Assembly (NCBI GenBank): GCA_029945375.1
Contig: CM057057.1
Location: 1-64,000 of the forward strand
Direction: 5' to 3'
Length of the DNA: 64,000 nt
From: Agaricus subrufescens
Taxonomy: Eukaryota; Basidiomycota; Agaricomycetes; Agaricales; Agaricaceae
This document shows, piece by piece, positions 43,422 to 56,334 of the stretch. The notes beneath the pieces were generated by a model, which worked only from the letters and a program-made list of their open reading frames with translations, was not told the DNA's origin and did not search any database. The position numbers were made by a program, and so were the translations under genes. Position 1 is the stretch's first letter, and every line of letters starts with the position of its first letter.

Positions 43422-46400
43422 CTAACCCGATTTCTTTGCCTTTTCTCGATGACCTTTCAATGCTGATCTGGGAGGCACGCGAGACCCTCCCGAACTTTGG
43501 CGCTCCATAGGCAGCGCGGCGGGAGAAGTGGATGTCACGAAAACGTCGCGCGGCGACGGAGTGGCAGCTTGTTGAGAAGGACGACGCACCTGCTGAGGAG
43601 CAGGGCGTATTTGCTGAGGGACACGATGTACTGACGGAGCGACAACTTGCTGAGAGGGATGACGCACCTGCTGAGGAGCAGGGCGTACTTGCTGAGGGGT
43701 AGGATGTACTTGTCTACCAGAAGCGATTTGTGTCGTAACGAGAGATGGTTGTTGTGTGGAAGGGTGTATTTGTGTAGTGGCAGAAGATGGCTCCGGTAAG
43801 GTTTTTGATTCTATGCGAGCTCGGCCTCGCGAAGAATGCCTTCTATGATGTGGGTGGGGTGCGCCTGGTGACCGACCACGCGGGATAAAGGAATCATCCA
43901 ATTGTGAGTCCCATTGCAGAGGTGGAGGTTCATGGGCCGGTGGGTTTGTAGGAAGACTGCGACGAAATCCGAGCTGAGACGCGAGAGGTAGAGAAGCGTC
44001 TCGACGAGCATTTAATACAGGGCGTGGCGGAGGAGCCGATTTGCGGGCAAAGGGATTTTTGGTGACCGGCTTTCTGCCAGCTAGGGAGAGGCATGGAAAA
44101 ATAAACAAATGACGAGATAAATAAATGCTTACATCTTGGTGCTTGACGATCCTCATCAGCCTGGGGCGTGTTTTCTGCTGTGGGGGTTGCCACGGATTTC
44201 TTTTCAATGGGATCGGATGGCGAAACAATCCTTGCTGCCAAAGATGCTGGTCTTCGTTAACCCTCTGTCGGTCTTAATAAAGGATGCTACGTACTATCAT
44301 CAGATTGACCACTAGGGCCCGCTACGTTTGCACTTGCTGCTACAAGGTTAGAACGATCTTCAGCGCTAATAGTTCCGTGACGAGGCCGTTTTTGGGGTGG
44401 CGATCTGTCATGTGGACTTGGGACGTCAACAATCATTTTATCTGCATCGGGCTCATTTTCCGAAGCTGGATCTGATTTATCGACGTTGTATGTATTCCCG
44501 TCTAGTAAGAGCTGTTAAGATGACCACAGAGAATATTCAATATACACACCTTCAGAAAGTGCGGTAGAGGTAAAGCCCTCGCTGTACTCAGGTTCTGATA
44601 CGTAATCTAAAGGTGAATTGCCGCGTCAAGATCTTTTGTTCCAGTATAGAAAGGGTATTGACAACAAACCTGAAGTAGGTATTATGCCGTCGCTGAAGCC
44701 CTCACTGTCAGATGGACACAGGGACAAATGACCGCTTTTAGGGGAAGTTATCGGGGAAGTCATATCGGTATCTTCGTCTACGATACTGCGCCTACTCTGC
44801 TGAGTAGGCAACATTGACATACTGGACTCAACATCTCTTGTATTGCTGAGGCTCTTTTGTGTGGTGATATCACCAGTACTTGATGGATCGCAGGAAGAGG
44901 CAACGTCTGAGGAGAGAGGTGGCTGGCCACGAGACGAGATACCTGTTAAGTCATAAGCCTTTTGCCATGCAGTCTTCTCAATGTTATAGATACCTGAATC
45001 GGGCAACCCTTCGTCTTCGCTAATGATGGACTTACTGATACGCTTTTTCCTCTGCTTGCGCGCTGTAACATGTATGACAGGATCCGACTCCGGCTTGGTC
45101 AAAGGAGCTGAAGGCGCAGGATCAGCCACACCACTAGCATCTCCTTCCGTCGGGCAGACAGGTGTCGGAGCCGCGATGGTCGAAGGCATGTCTTCCTTGT
45201 CTTTTTTTACTGCCTTCTTGGTGAGACGCTTGGTCCTCCTTGGTTTCTGATCGAGTTGAGATTGAGAATTATCGTCTATGATGTCCGTCTCGTTCTCGTC
45301 GAAATCGTCTGGAATCTGGCCTTGTAACAGCGATCTCAAATCTGAGATCCATTCGATGAGTAATGAGATCCAATTACGGAGAAGTTTACTTGCCTTCACC
45401 CATACCTTTGTTCACAAAGGCGTCATATAACTTATGTTTCCCGCATGCGACAGAATACATGAGAGGGTCCGAAGAGTCGTTTGCGAGGATATGGATAGAT
45501 TTAACTATTTTTTGCTGCGGTTGTCGGTGTGCTCGACCTCGTATCTGTCGCACATCCTGAGCCGACCATGGTTGGTCCTGAGAAACAAGTGAGTAATTAT
45601 GTTACATGACGAGGAAGTTTGGGACTCACAAAGAAGATGACAACGTCAGCAACAGAAAGATTAAGGCCAACACCGCCAACGCTCGAGAAAATCAGAACAC
45701 GAGCAGGGTGCTGGGGATTGACAAAGTCCTTGACGCGCTTTGCTCGCAGTTGAAAGCTGACCTCCCCATGTATAGCCAGGCTTTCAACATCATAGAGCTT
45801 AAGTACCTGAAGAATGGATCGGTTGTGTATTAGCAACAATATTGTGTGTCTCATAAAACTAGCGGGACTTAACATTTTGCAGGAGTGGCGCCATAGATGG
45901 AAACTCGCCGTAAACGATGATTCGCCGGGTCCTCTGCGTTTTAGCGTCTGTGACCTTGGGAATTGGAGGGAAATTTGGCCTTCCCTCCTCAAAAGTAACG
46001 TCTTCGACATTGTCATGCGAGAGGTAGTGGACACAAATTCGGGCCAAGATCTCCATTTTCGTACTCTTGACGGGCTCCCATTCTTCAAGTGAGCGAAATG
46101 TCGGCCACAAGCTGTCAGCATCGTCCTTCGCGTAGCCGACTGCCAAACGATACTCGAGATAGAAATTCTAGGTGGGTGAATTGAATTGATCGGTAGTGAT
46201 ATCCATGCATATTTCTTACCCTCGTCCGAATCCCATTCGGATTAGCATTCAACATCCTTTGGGATGGTAAGAAATGTCTCATGGGATTATAGTGATACAT
46301 ACAGCGCTTTGGCGGCCTTGGCACGCTCCTGGATGATGTTTAATTCTCGTTCAGTCAGATCAACAATACCTATAATCTCAGAGTATGGAGGAAGAGGCAG

Positions 46401-48762
46401 TAAAACTTGATTTTGGAAATCGACGCTGGTGGGTGACCGCCGCAAAAAATGACCTTTACAATGCGCTTGGAGGCGACGGACAATCTTCAATTGTTCGGAG
46501 AGGAATGTAGCGCCATCATCGTCATATTTCTTGACCCTACGGAGAGTAGATGCGTCTTGTTTCTCTTCGATGAATGAGGCCTCATCGAGGAAGTGAGGGA
46601 TGCCGACAAGACGCCCCATGGAGGCGATGTCCTTCGAAGACCAAAAGTCAGATGTAATTCGATGTCGATATATGGAGAAACCGACCCTTGGAGCAGTGTG
46701 AAGAGGAGTAGCCGTCATAATCATTCTCATCTTCGCTTGTCGTACGAGCCGTAAACCAGCCAGATGATTGTTTCCGGGGACTCGCATATGATGAGCTTCG
46801 TCGATAATAATACTAAGGAAAGATTGTTCAAAAATAGACCCTTGAATTTGTTTGTTGGCAGCCGGTAAGTCCCAAGGGCGAGCATTTTTGGTTTTGGCCT
46901 TCTTATGCTTATTCCGGAAATCGTTGAAAATGGCCTAGAAGACAACAAATGTCAGTCAAATATCATTTCTTTATTGAGATAACTTACTGAGTGGGTCGCT
47001 ATGACGATTCGATTATGAGGCTCATGGACAGATGAATGAAGGGGCCCAGATTGACTCCAAAAATGAGTTCCGTCCACTCTGCTGTCATACACGAGTATAT
47101 CAACACTACGCGGGAGAAAAAACACCTTCAACTCGTTGATCCATTGAACTACAAGCGTGCCGGGGCAAAGTATAAGGTGCGGAAGTGAAGGAACATGACG
47201 AAGGCCTAAGAAAAAAGGGCGAGCAGCTGGAAGAGCAATCAATTCTTACTCCGAAATCATGTAGAACAAGATTCTTACCAATGACAGGTGGGCACTCCAG
47301 TTGATTCTTCTGAGAGTAGATTATTTGATTGAGTAGCGCAATCGTAGTGATGGCTTGAGCCGTTTTTCCTAACCCGACTTCATCGCCGACGAGTATCCCG
47401 GGAACAACACTTACAGCTTCTCCATCAACAAAGACGTGGCGAATGATGGAATGAACGCCGGCGAGCTGGTGCCAGTGAAGCTTGATCTCCTCTATGTCTT
47501 CAGGTACATCTTCTTTGAAATCCCATGCCAACATTCCAGATCGAGAGCGAAAGCCGTTGAAGGAGGGGGGAAGCCCGTATTTAAATCCCAGAGCCTTGAG
47601 AAGAGCACCCGGCGTCATTTTCGCCTCTACTTCCATACCGAGATCACCATCTTCATCGATATGTGTACCGTTGACGCGGGGAGAGTCCGTAGTAAGTGGG
47701 ATGGGCGGCTCGGGATCCTCTTCGGCATCCATTTCGAAATATTCACGATAAGTATTGAGCAAGTCGGTGACGTCTTCTGCGCTTGCCAGGTCTCGGAGTG
47801 CCTGAGTGGAAACTTTACAAAGGACTTTGAATTCATTAGACGCTAGCTGTTGAGGACTAAAGATACCTCCATACCTTTAGTCTCACCGCTTTCAATCCGC
47901 TTCTTTACGTTGATCTTGGCACCTAGCGTCTCCATGATATTCTGTAGGGTGCACATCATTTCATTGGCGGTAGCAACATGAGCGGCGGTGTTAAGGACTT
48001 CGGCGCACTCCTTCCACTTGGCAACCGCACGAATCGTTTTGTTGACCTGACTCTTGAGGGGCTTCTCCTTGTTTGCCTCCAGTTCTGTCAGGCGTAAACG
48101 GGATGCCATTAACTGCGAATTGGAGGGGGGATGACGACAAGTGCCATACCTTGGAAGGCTTCTCGTGCATTTTTTTCTATCGTCGCAGCCCTCGATTTAA
48201 GGGCGGAAAGTTGTTGGCGTATCTTGCCCCAGGACCTCTGAATGATGATTTTGAGGCAATTGCGAAGGTCGGTGGGAAGTACATCAGTGTCGTTCGGGAA
48301 TGCTTCTTCGCCGAATAGTTTCAAGCCAAGGCTATCAAGTATGACGGGAACATATGAATCGGCAACAGGCCAAGGGACGCCGGGCTCCCGAATGAGAATA
48401 TCTTGCGGGTGGATATTCGCGTCCTTGAGCTCGGCCACGATCACAGTGTGAAGGCCCCATCTACCCCAATTTCTCGTAACGAAATCGTTCCAGATACGGC
48501 GGCCTGGGTATGCGGCGCCACCTTTGTTCTTGGTGGCAAACTTGATCTTGTCGTCCTCGTTTGGTAGCGCATTGTACGCTAAGAAATAAGATTGTACATT
48601 CAAGGCGTCTTCGCGCGAGAACCCAGGAGGAAGGTGCTTGTCGTCGGGTGGGAACAGGCCGTGCTTGATATTCGTACGAGCCTGCCAGGCAGGCCACTTC
48701 CAAGGGGCGCCATCGAAGGAATAGAGCTTGATAAGAGCACTAGCAGCGGTATGGCTAGGCAT
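43422..48762 (-). CDS. SNF2-type DNA helicase/translocase, multi-exon
   Basis: Start at ATG 48762 (MPSHTAASALIKLYSF), with a TATATAAAAG box about 60 bases upstream. The N-terminal 300 residues are a mixed domain (WKWPAWQART, GGAAYPGRRIWNDFVTRNWG) then coiled helices. The SNF2 ATPase: LHWHQLAGVHSI, VGDEVGLGKTAQA (Walker A), LILCPGTLVVQWINEL, IIIDEAHHMR (box II), MTATPLHT, then HGEVSFQLRAKRV, FSSVGGVGLNLSVAD and QIRGRAHRQPQQ (motif VI). The tail is long and low in order, with KRLTKKAVKKDK, then a Pro/Gln repeat (RPAPQQVRHPSQQ, four imperfect copies). SNF2 proteins remodel nucleosomes or move along DNA. Divergent from the next gene across 203 bases. At least ten exons are proposed; small joins are approximate. 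Confidence 0.83.
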
Positions 48763-48965
48763 GAAAGGCAGGAAGAGAAAAATACAGCAATATATTCCTG
48801 GTCCCAAGGAAGACATTCTTTTATATACAACCATATATTTCCCATGACCACATGCGCGTCGTCGACCTCAAACGCGTGTGAGCGACCTATGACCTCAGAT
48901 CCGGAAAAGATGCTTCGCGCTTTGAGGCCCGATGGAGAACTGTCTGGTGAATCAGCGAAGTAACA
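48763..48965. promoter_or_regulatory. 203-bp divergent promoter region
   Basis: Lies between the SNF2 ATG (48762, minus) and the next gene's ATG (48966, plus). It contains TATATAAAAG on the minus strand (48818-48827) and ACGCGT near 48872, the core of the MBF/MCB cell-cycle element known from yeasts. Whether that site is used here is inference. Confidence 0.55.
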
Positions 48966-51900
48966 ATGCCTCCCCCTCGTAGAATTGCTTTCGATATGAG
49001 CAGTTATTGCGAGAGTGACTAATTACCTATCCTTGCGTCTGCGGAAGTTAGACAAGCGCACTAGCCACACGTATGAGAACACCGCACCAATCTCATCCCA
49101 GCTTAAGGAAATTCAAGACCGCATTGGATCCTATGGGCCCTTAGTAGCCTCAGCACACATCGTTATTCGAGAACGACGGTGAGGTTGACACAAGGCGCGG
49201 AACAATTCATTGACCTAGAGTTAAACGCGATCGAAATCCTCGCGGACGAACGTCAAGGTCAGAATGCTCCAATATAAGTGTTTCATATTATATTAGTGCT
49301 TGATCAAACCAAGACGAGAAGGACCTCTTACCTAGTAGGAAGGCTGTAGGCCTCCAACAAACTTGCGACCGTCATCCACGGTATGACCCTAACGCTGCCT
49401 AGCCATTCATTATCTTGGTACGCAGATCGCCAACGCAACGTCAGACGGAAAGCTCTGCATTTTCATTGCCGACTTATATCAGGCATGAAAAATGGGGAGG
49501 CGCCGATCGAAAATCAGGCAAGAGAGAGAGAGGCATATGTTTGTCCTTGTTGTTGTCGAGGTTGGTTATTCTATCCGGAAATATCACAACCCTGACTTCC
49601 AAGTTCGCGACTGCTATCTACACTGACGGCCCTACGCGTAAGTTTCTCAGGTTGATTTCCTGTCTCTGATCATGTAGGTGTGCTTCCAGGGGCTGACCTT
49701 TGGTCGTCGCTGATGTTAGCCGTCGAGGAGCTGACCTTTGGTCGCTCTTCGATCAACTCTTCGCGTCGTGGAGCTGACCTTTGGTCGCACCGAACACTCA
49801 TCAACGACCCGATCCCAATTCCCCTGTCGAGTTGAATTTCCTTGCTTAGAGCTGAGCTGATTCTCTTTAGGTAATATCCCAAGCGCAAATTTGACCAGAA
49901 CTTCCGCAGCCATGTAAGGGTCTCCGTTCCCTAAAGACTCGTCCACGACGCGTAATTTCCGCAGAGTGGAGTGTCTGTCACTATCCGTCTAATGTTAAGT
50001 TGACATAATGTAATTACAGGTCAAAAAGCCTACCCATCGAACGGGATACAGCCGGAAATGCAGTGTTCCGACCGTTCTGCCGTCCTGGAGAAGGTCAGCG
50101 AAGGATATTTCTCGCGTGGATTATCGTACTAATATTTCGCAGAGTTGAACGATTTACTAGCTACTGATGCCCTTCGAATTGGCGAGCTGAAGACGTCATA
50201 TCTATCGGCGACTGTGAAGGATGCCCTCACTCCTAATACACCAAACTCGCAGAGGCTCGTCATTACCACTGCTAATGCAGATTATCTGCCCGAGATCAAT
50301 CTTGGAGAGCAAATGATAACTTTTCGTGAGGACGGGAGATTGGGTGCCGAAGATTGGACGCAGTGGCCCCAGTGGTATTTTGATGGGCAGGAGTACTTTG
50401 CCTACATCCCTCGCAAACCATCAGGCCCCGATCTTGACCGACACCCTTTGAAAATACTCTGGTGGCAGATGAAAGAAACACATTTTATCACTGTCACCGA
50501 AACCAGCGGCGTGCTTAATCCCAACATCGCTCAGCAGCTCTACGATGTACGTTCCAAGCTCATGGAAGAAATAAATACTTGCTCGACTCCCAATGCAAAC
50601 GACTGGCTTTTACTCCAGGAGAACGCTCGAAACATGAGGAGTTTGACGTCCTCGCTCCTTTTCACTCCTCAAGAATATTACAGCGTGGTCCTTACTGTTG
50701 CTGCTGCACAGAGGGCTTGCTTCAGCACTCGGGCGATCCTCGACAAAATAAAAAAATGGGACCCGATGTCCCTCACAACTTCGTCACCCGTCGATAATCG
50801 CTTGATAGGATGTGTCACGGACAGGCTCAGCGTCGTCCACGATATGTTTGAGAGAGGGGTTCCAGTGTGGTACGTTAGGCCCATCAATTATTTACCCCAT
50901 AATATCAACATCGTTTCCCCGGAGCCGGTGGTACAACCCAAGAATGCCGGTATTAATATCACGCCCTGGAAAAATGCACCTGTCTTCTATCACGGCGCCC
51001 TTTCACCCAAGATCCACACTGCTATCAACCGGTGGAAACCTGGGACCTTGGATATTCGGTTTCTTCCCGGTGCGTCAGAAGATAATGTAGGAAAATCGGA
51101 GCTAAACAACCGCCCTGCGCCTTGTGAGTGTTTTATCTATCTGTAGGGTCTTCGCTACATTGATCATGGCACAGACATGATGTCGAAGGCACTCGAACAG
51201 GTTGAAAAAAAGAAAAGCAAGAGCACGTTGGCGATCAACAAGATTCTATTCACCGATCTCGGAGGTCCCACCGCCACAAAAGCTCTGAATAGTTGGAGAT
51301 GTGCACTCGAAGCGGTGGTTGTTGACGTTGAGCGGGTGATAGACCACCCAAATCAACGAATCTTTCGTGGTTACGCATTCCCACCCCCCCATATCCTCTG
51401 CTCTCCTGATGGTCAAAACAATTCCGAGTTGATGTTAGCGTGGATTGTTATTCGCTCCTCCTGGTTGACGAGATTCAGTGCTGAGGCAGCGTCGGTCCTT
51501 CCAAACCCACAACAGTGGCGCAGTTATCTTCGCGACATTGCCCTTGAACTAGAACTCTTGCGAAAGGATACAAGAAAGAAGAATATGATTGCCGCTTCGT
51601 CATCATCGTCGACGTCAAATAATACTCCTGGCTCCAAAGGTCAAAACCGCAAGAACAATAACGCAGCTCGAAATCGTAAGGCCAAGGACGCAAGTCGAGC
51701 TATGTTCACAATCGAGGTTCCCTCACCAGATAAAGTAACATTGCTCACTTGGTGTAAGCAGACCGTCTGGGAGCGCAACCGTGTGGTAGAATTTCCTCTC
51801 TTATGCCAGAAAATGGTGGTCTGGGATGTGCAGGAGCACAATTTTCGTTTAGAACTGATGACTTTGGACCGAACGATGCTCGCCGATCTTTGGGGGTCTC

Positions 51901-52253
51901 CGCAAACCAAAGCTGCCCGTATGGACAAACTGGCTGCAATATGGCCTAACGATTTTATTTTAATGAAAGAACTTCCTACCAGGGCATCGGGCCTTGCTGC
52001 CCAGGACCTATCGTTAAGGCGTTTCTTCCTTAGGGCTTTTCAAGACGTTCTTGCAGACTGGCCTGGTGAAACGCCAAAGAGGCTCTCTTCATTCATTCTC
52101 CGAGATTTTGTCAATGAAAGGATGAGGTGGCACGAGGCAGCATTGAGCGAGTTCGAGGTTGTAGCATCAAAGTTTTATTGCCAGACCTTTTTTGACTACT
52201 TTGGGCGTGCACCTTGCGTCCCTCCCGAGTTTCCTGTGATCACGTCCACCTAG
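48966..52253 (+). CDS. Large Agaricomycete protein of unknown function
   Basis: Proposed start ATG 48966 (MPPPRRIAFDMS), with an intron holding GACTAAT. Later exons begin near 49055, 50022-50092, 50143-51124 and 51177-52253; joins between 49200 and 50020 are not resolved. That span contains three copies of GAGCTGACCTTTGGTCG at about 45-base spacing. The protein shows AVFRPFCRPGEELNDLL, FREDGRLGAEDW, RACFSTRAILDKIKKWDP, LIGCVTDRLSVVHDMFERGV and PVWYVRP, then a Ser/Asn/Lys low-complexity linker and a C-terminal WERNRVVEFP, RFFLRAFQDVLADWP part ending VITST. I recognise this as a repeated Agaricomycete family without known function. No catalytic motif or membrane segment is seen. Confidence 0.68.
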
Positions 52254-52841
52254 TAACACTCCGTGCAATACGTCGTCTATACATCTCTTGTGTGTCGCTT
52301 ATACTTTTTTTGTGTATCCGTTGATAGGCCTACTGCGCCTTGAATAGAATTACTATGACTTACTACGCAACCCTAAACAATCATGTTTGATAATCTACCG
52401 GAGGTGAGGTAAAACATCTGACCAGCCTCGCATCGTCGACGAGCTTCTTCCGCGTTAATTGTCACACCATTGGTTCATGGCAATTTGATACCCGCAAACA
52501 TTGCCAGCAATCCGTAGTGCGTTCCGCTTTAGAGCTTCAACTGTGATCGAGGACGTAAATTGACGACGTCCGTAAGACGGAGGGACAGGGTATTACCAGG
52601 CCAGTGAGTAAAGGTAGACCTTTCTTTGACAATGGCTCGAGACGATTCCGTAGAGTACTAGCATGCTCTTTCTCTACTCGGCTTTAATCTTGGGACATTG
52701 TTATTCCTCGGAGAACTGCCGCCATGCCCAACGCGGGATTTTAGACAAGCTTCCTAAAGTATAGTTTGAACTCATTATGTTTCACAAGTACGGAGGTTTA
52801 AATACCTACTGTAATACCAATAAACCGACGCCCACTGTACA

Positions 52842-55616
52842 ATGTCCTCTTACTATAGCGATCACCCAACCGTGACCCATACCCTGGATCAATTTATCGA
52901 CCGTCTTAACTTGTTGCATGAAGAGGACCAGTATGATGCTTTTATTCGAGCTGGTCTTACTGGCGAATACACAGACTCGAGGAATCGCGAAAGACAAATT
53001 TTTATTGACCCGGTACAAAATCTTGTCGACGACGACCACGAGCTTACAATCAAGCGCGACTACGATTCCTTGATCGGGCTCTCGCGCGACATCCTCGTCG
53101 ATGGGGCTATCAACGCTCATGCTATTCCTCCCGGAAATCTATGTCTAAGGGCCTCGATTCATATTCAGTACCCCATGCGAACTGAGACTGTAAGTCAGCC
53201 CACACACCTTGAATTCATGTTGGCTGAATGTCAAATTTTGGGACACTTCGTAGAGCGGTACTTTGAGGGTTGAAATGCACCGTATTCCGAATTTCGAGTT
53301 CGGGTCGTTTGGGCAAAGGTGTCAAGTCCTGTTCTTTTTCCCTCGTTTGTGGTCGAAGGAGCGTGCATTGAGAGATGCCGCTTACCAACTCACAGTAAGA
53401 GAACGCACTTTCTGGTACGAGAACGCCCTGCGTCCTGCAATAGATGATATACTAGGCACGTCTGTTGCATCAGAGTGGCCGCCGTCATACGAGTCAGAAG
53501 TAATTCGGGCACGCAATCATTCAGGAACGCACTCGTGGGGTACCAGGCTGATCCCAGGCTGGGCAGTTCCCCTCATCACTGTACGCGCCCGACAGGCAAT
53601 TAGCGATAATCAATCCCTCGATCCAGTAGACTCCCTTTGGGCCAAGGACTTCTTTGTAATGCATATTGTCCGCGGCGTCAAGCACACAACCACTCATGAC
53701 GTTGAGGAGGCAACTGATTACCTTCGACAAGTCTTCGAGGACGCTAACTTGTCTTCTACGGCACACATCAACGGCCGCTGGTGGGTTGACGTCGGGCTGG
53801 AGATTAGTAGCGATCAGGAAGACTGTCTCCAATGGTTGACTTCATCACATCGACACATTGTACAGCACACTCTTGGCGTTTCTGAAGCCCGTGCAGAGAA
53901 AATCACCCGTGTCAATTATGGCCCGTATTACCGCGACCTTTCTAGCCACCTTACTGCTGTGAGTGGCTTCCGTCTCACCCTCAACAAGAGGTCTGGAGGC
54001 GAGACCGGCGCAGTATACATGCAGATGTATACGACTGATAAAGCAACTGTTCATAACCGCGACAGTAGGCACCATGCGAAATTTGTTTCCTCGAGCCAAG
54101 CTTTGGGGACCGACCAACCACCTCAGATAATAACCGGACTGCATACTATATATGAAGATGCCCGAGATACTAGCAGTTCAAAGGCACGCCTTGAGGTTCG
54201 GGTTCCTTATGACCATGCGGACACTATACTCGTCGATATCGATCCGAATCTGCTGCGGCAATCCCTATGCGCATTCGATCGTGAAACTTGGTGGTAAGGT
54301 ATTTCCCATTATTGAACCTCATTAATCTTGACGACGTATTTGTCAGGAATTTCCGAATAATCCGCTTAATGGCCATCAGTCAAACCTTTACCCTTCAAGA
54401 AAGTGGCCCATCGCACCTTCGTTTCCTAGATGATTCATTGCTCTTGACCGCGGCGTGCCTGTGGCTCGTCAACGGGATACATGCTCGTCCTGAGGATGGC
54501 CCAGCAGCACGAGATCTCATGCGAGCGACTCTTCCCCTCACTGAAGACCAAAATACCGTCCTCGACTACCTGGCATATAATACCCGAGTCGCACCCGATT
54601 GGCAGCACGAAGAAGAAGAATCTGATCCAGAGGATGTCATTTCAAATGTAGGCGTCCCTTGGAATCCATATGGCTGTGTCTTCTTCCGGCGAATCGTGCT
54701 TGGAGAAGATGGGGCCGAGGTACCACGATTTCGGCTAGGCGGACGCGGTATATCACACCCATCGTTCGAGTTCTGGTTTGATGGAAGGAACAAGGACTAT
54801 ATCCAGGCCAAGTATCAGAGAACAGGGATCCTACCTCGACAAGCGGTCGCAAATATACGATCTACCACAAATAAGAAGTCCCTCGTTCCGTATGTCAATT
54901 TGACTGGCGCACCTGAGGCGGCACTCTTCCAATTAGCAGCACAGGGGTACTCGCTTCCCCCCCCAAACCTTGGTCAGGCCTCCGACGTCATAGATCGACT
55001 TTCTCCTCCTCCAGATGAACCCGAGGACATCGACTCGCGGATATCTAAACTATGGCGGCAATTCGTGATGGATATCACTTCAAAATCACCAAACCAAAGG
55101 GGTATTACTAATCCCTCGTATCTCCGCCTCAACAATAGAGAAAGAGCGACCGGAGATGATGCTCCATACCGAAATATCCGTCTCCCCGAAGTTTTCCACG
55201 CTGTTTGGTACAGAAGGTCATCGATCGAGCAGTGGAGGACAAGCTTCAATTGGTTGCTACCTAGACCAGGTCATAGAACGACAGATGGTGTTCAAAATTA
55301 TCACACATGCCTTTATTACCAAACGTGGATGAGGATGCTTGATGAAAACAGGGATAATGTCCGTGTTTTAAATGCTATACGCGAAGCTTTCTGGGTTCGT
55401 GTCCAACAGTGGCGTTGGATACCTTATGCTCAGTGTGATAAAATGTGGCCTACCTCTGCGAGAAAACAATCAAGCAATAGTTTTACTCGGTGGCCTCTGG
55501 CTTCTGACCGCCTCCCCGCCCCTCATATACTTCTCCATATGGGTGAAGACCCTAATCTTGAACCATTAGAGGGAAGTAATACCATCGTAGATGTTGGAAT
55601 GTTCGCGACAGATTAG
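52842..55616 (+). CDS. Large Agaricomycete protein of unknown function, 885 residues
   Basis: Exons 52842-53189, 53254-54293 and 54347-55616 splice in phase and give 885 residues. The first join makes RTETSGTLRVEMHRIPNF and the second makes ETWWNFRIIRLMA, which resolves what would otherwise look like frameshifts. Recognisable blocks: FFFPRLWSKERAL, SWGTRLIPGW, WVDVGLEIS, EDCLQWLTSSHRHIVQHTLG, YMQMYTTDKATV, WNPYGCVFFRR and LPEVFHAVWYRRSS. Similar proteins of unknown function are common in Agaricomycete genomes. A weak TATA (TTTAAATAC) precedes the ATG. It lies in tandem 590 bases after the previous unknown gene, and the intervening sequence shows no other gene. Confidence 0.75.
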
Positions 55617-55949
55617 ATCTTGTGCGAGATATCTTGGCCTATGTACTTGTACTGTTCTTTCCTTCTTGTACCCTTCCTTTCTGCTGCGCATCATTATTTG
55701 ACGGGATCTTTATTGCTTACACTAGGGTTCCTATTGTAAGTAGTTCGGCTACATATGAATCATAGTCTTGTGATACTGTTGGGGACGTCGATACCGAAAA
55801 ACATAATAACGAAGACAGCTGGCGGATGTCTCAGACGAAATACACCCCGCCAGAATAGTTAGCATGTGTCGCAGATTTTGAACAATGCACGCACCATGAG
55901 AAAGCCCAAAGTCTAGGGACAGCAGTTGACTTCGAATGTAAATCAAGCA

Positions 55950-56240
55950 GTGACACCTAAGATTCGTCGGCGAACACGCCAGACGATCCTGGTGCCAACC
56001 GTCGTCGCCGATGACAAGATCTAGCGCACGATGCTGTAGGATCAGGACAGCTGAGATTCGTCGGCGAACACGCCGGACAATCCCGGTGCCAACCGTCGTC
56101 GCCGATGACAAGATCTAGCGCACGATGCTGTGGGATCAGGACAGCTGAGATTCGTCGGCGAACACGCCGGACAATCCCAGTGCCAACCGTCGTCGCCGAT
56201 GACAAGATCTAGCGCACGATATTGCCGAAGCCACGTCAGG
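55950..56240. repeat. 94-bp tandem repeat, three copies
   Basis: GATTCGTCGGCGAACACGCC starts copies at about 55960, 56053 and 56147, each containing CGTCGTCGCCGATGAC and CTAGCGCACGAT. Overlapping minus-strand frames that all read like MSSATTVGTGIVRRVRRR come from this repeat and are not called as genes. Confidence 0.9.
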
Positions 56241-56334
56241 TTGTTCCGGTAGGGCGGAATTACATCAGAATGGGAAGCCTCGAAGATATATCGCCGACGT
56301 GACGTCAGACATCTTCGACAACACTGACGCAACG

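Noticed and set aside
43811..44241. Alternative minus-strand frames over the SNF2 tail
   Set aside because: They overlap the frame that carries the Pro/Gln repeat and splices in context; no support as separate genes.
53263..53273. Apparent frameshift between two frames of the 52842 gene
   Set aside because: A 64-base GTAAGT...CGTAG intron (53190-53253) joins the frames in phase, so no frameshift is needed.
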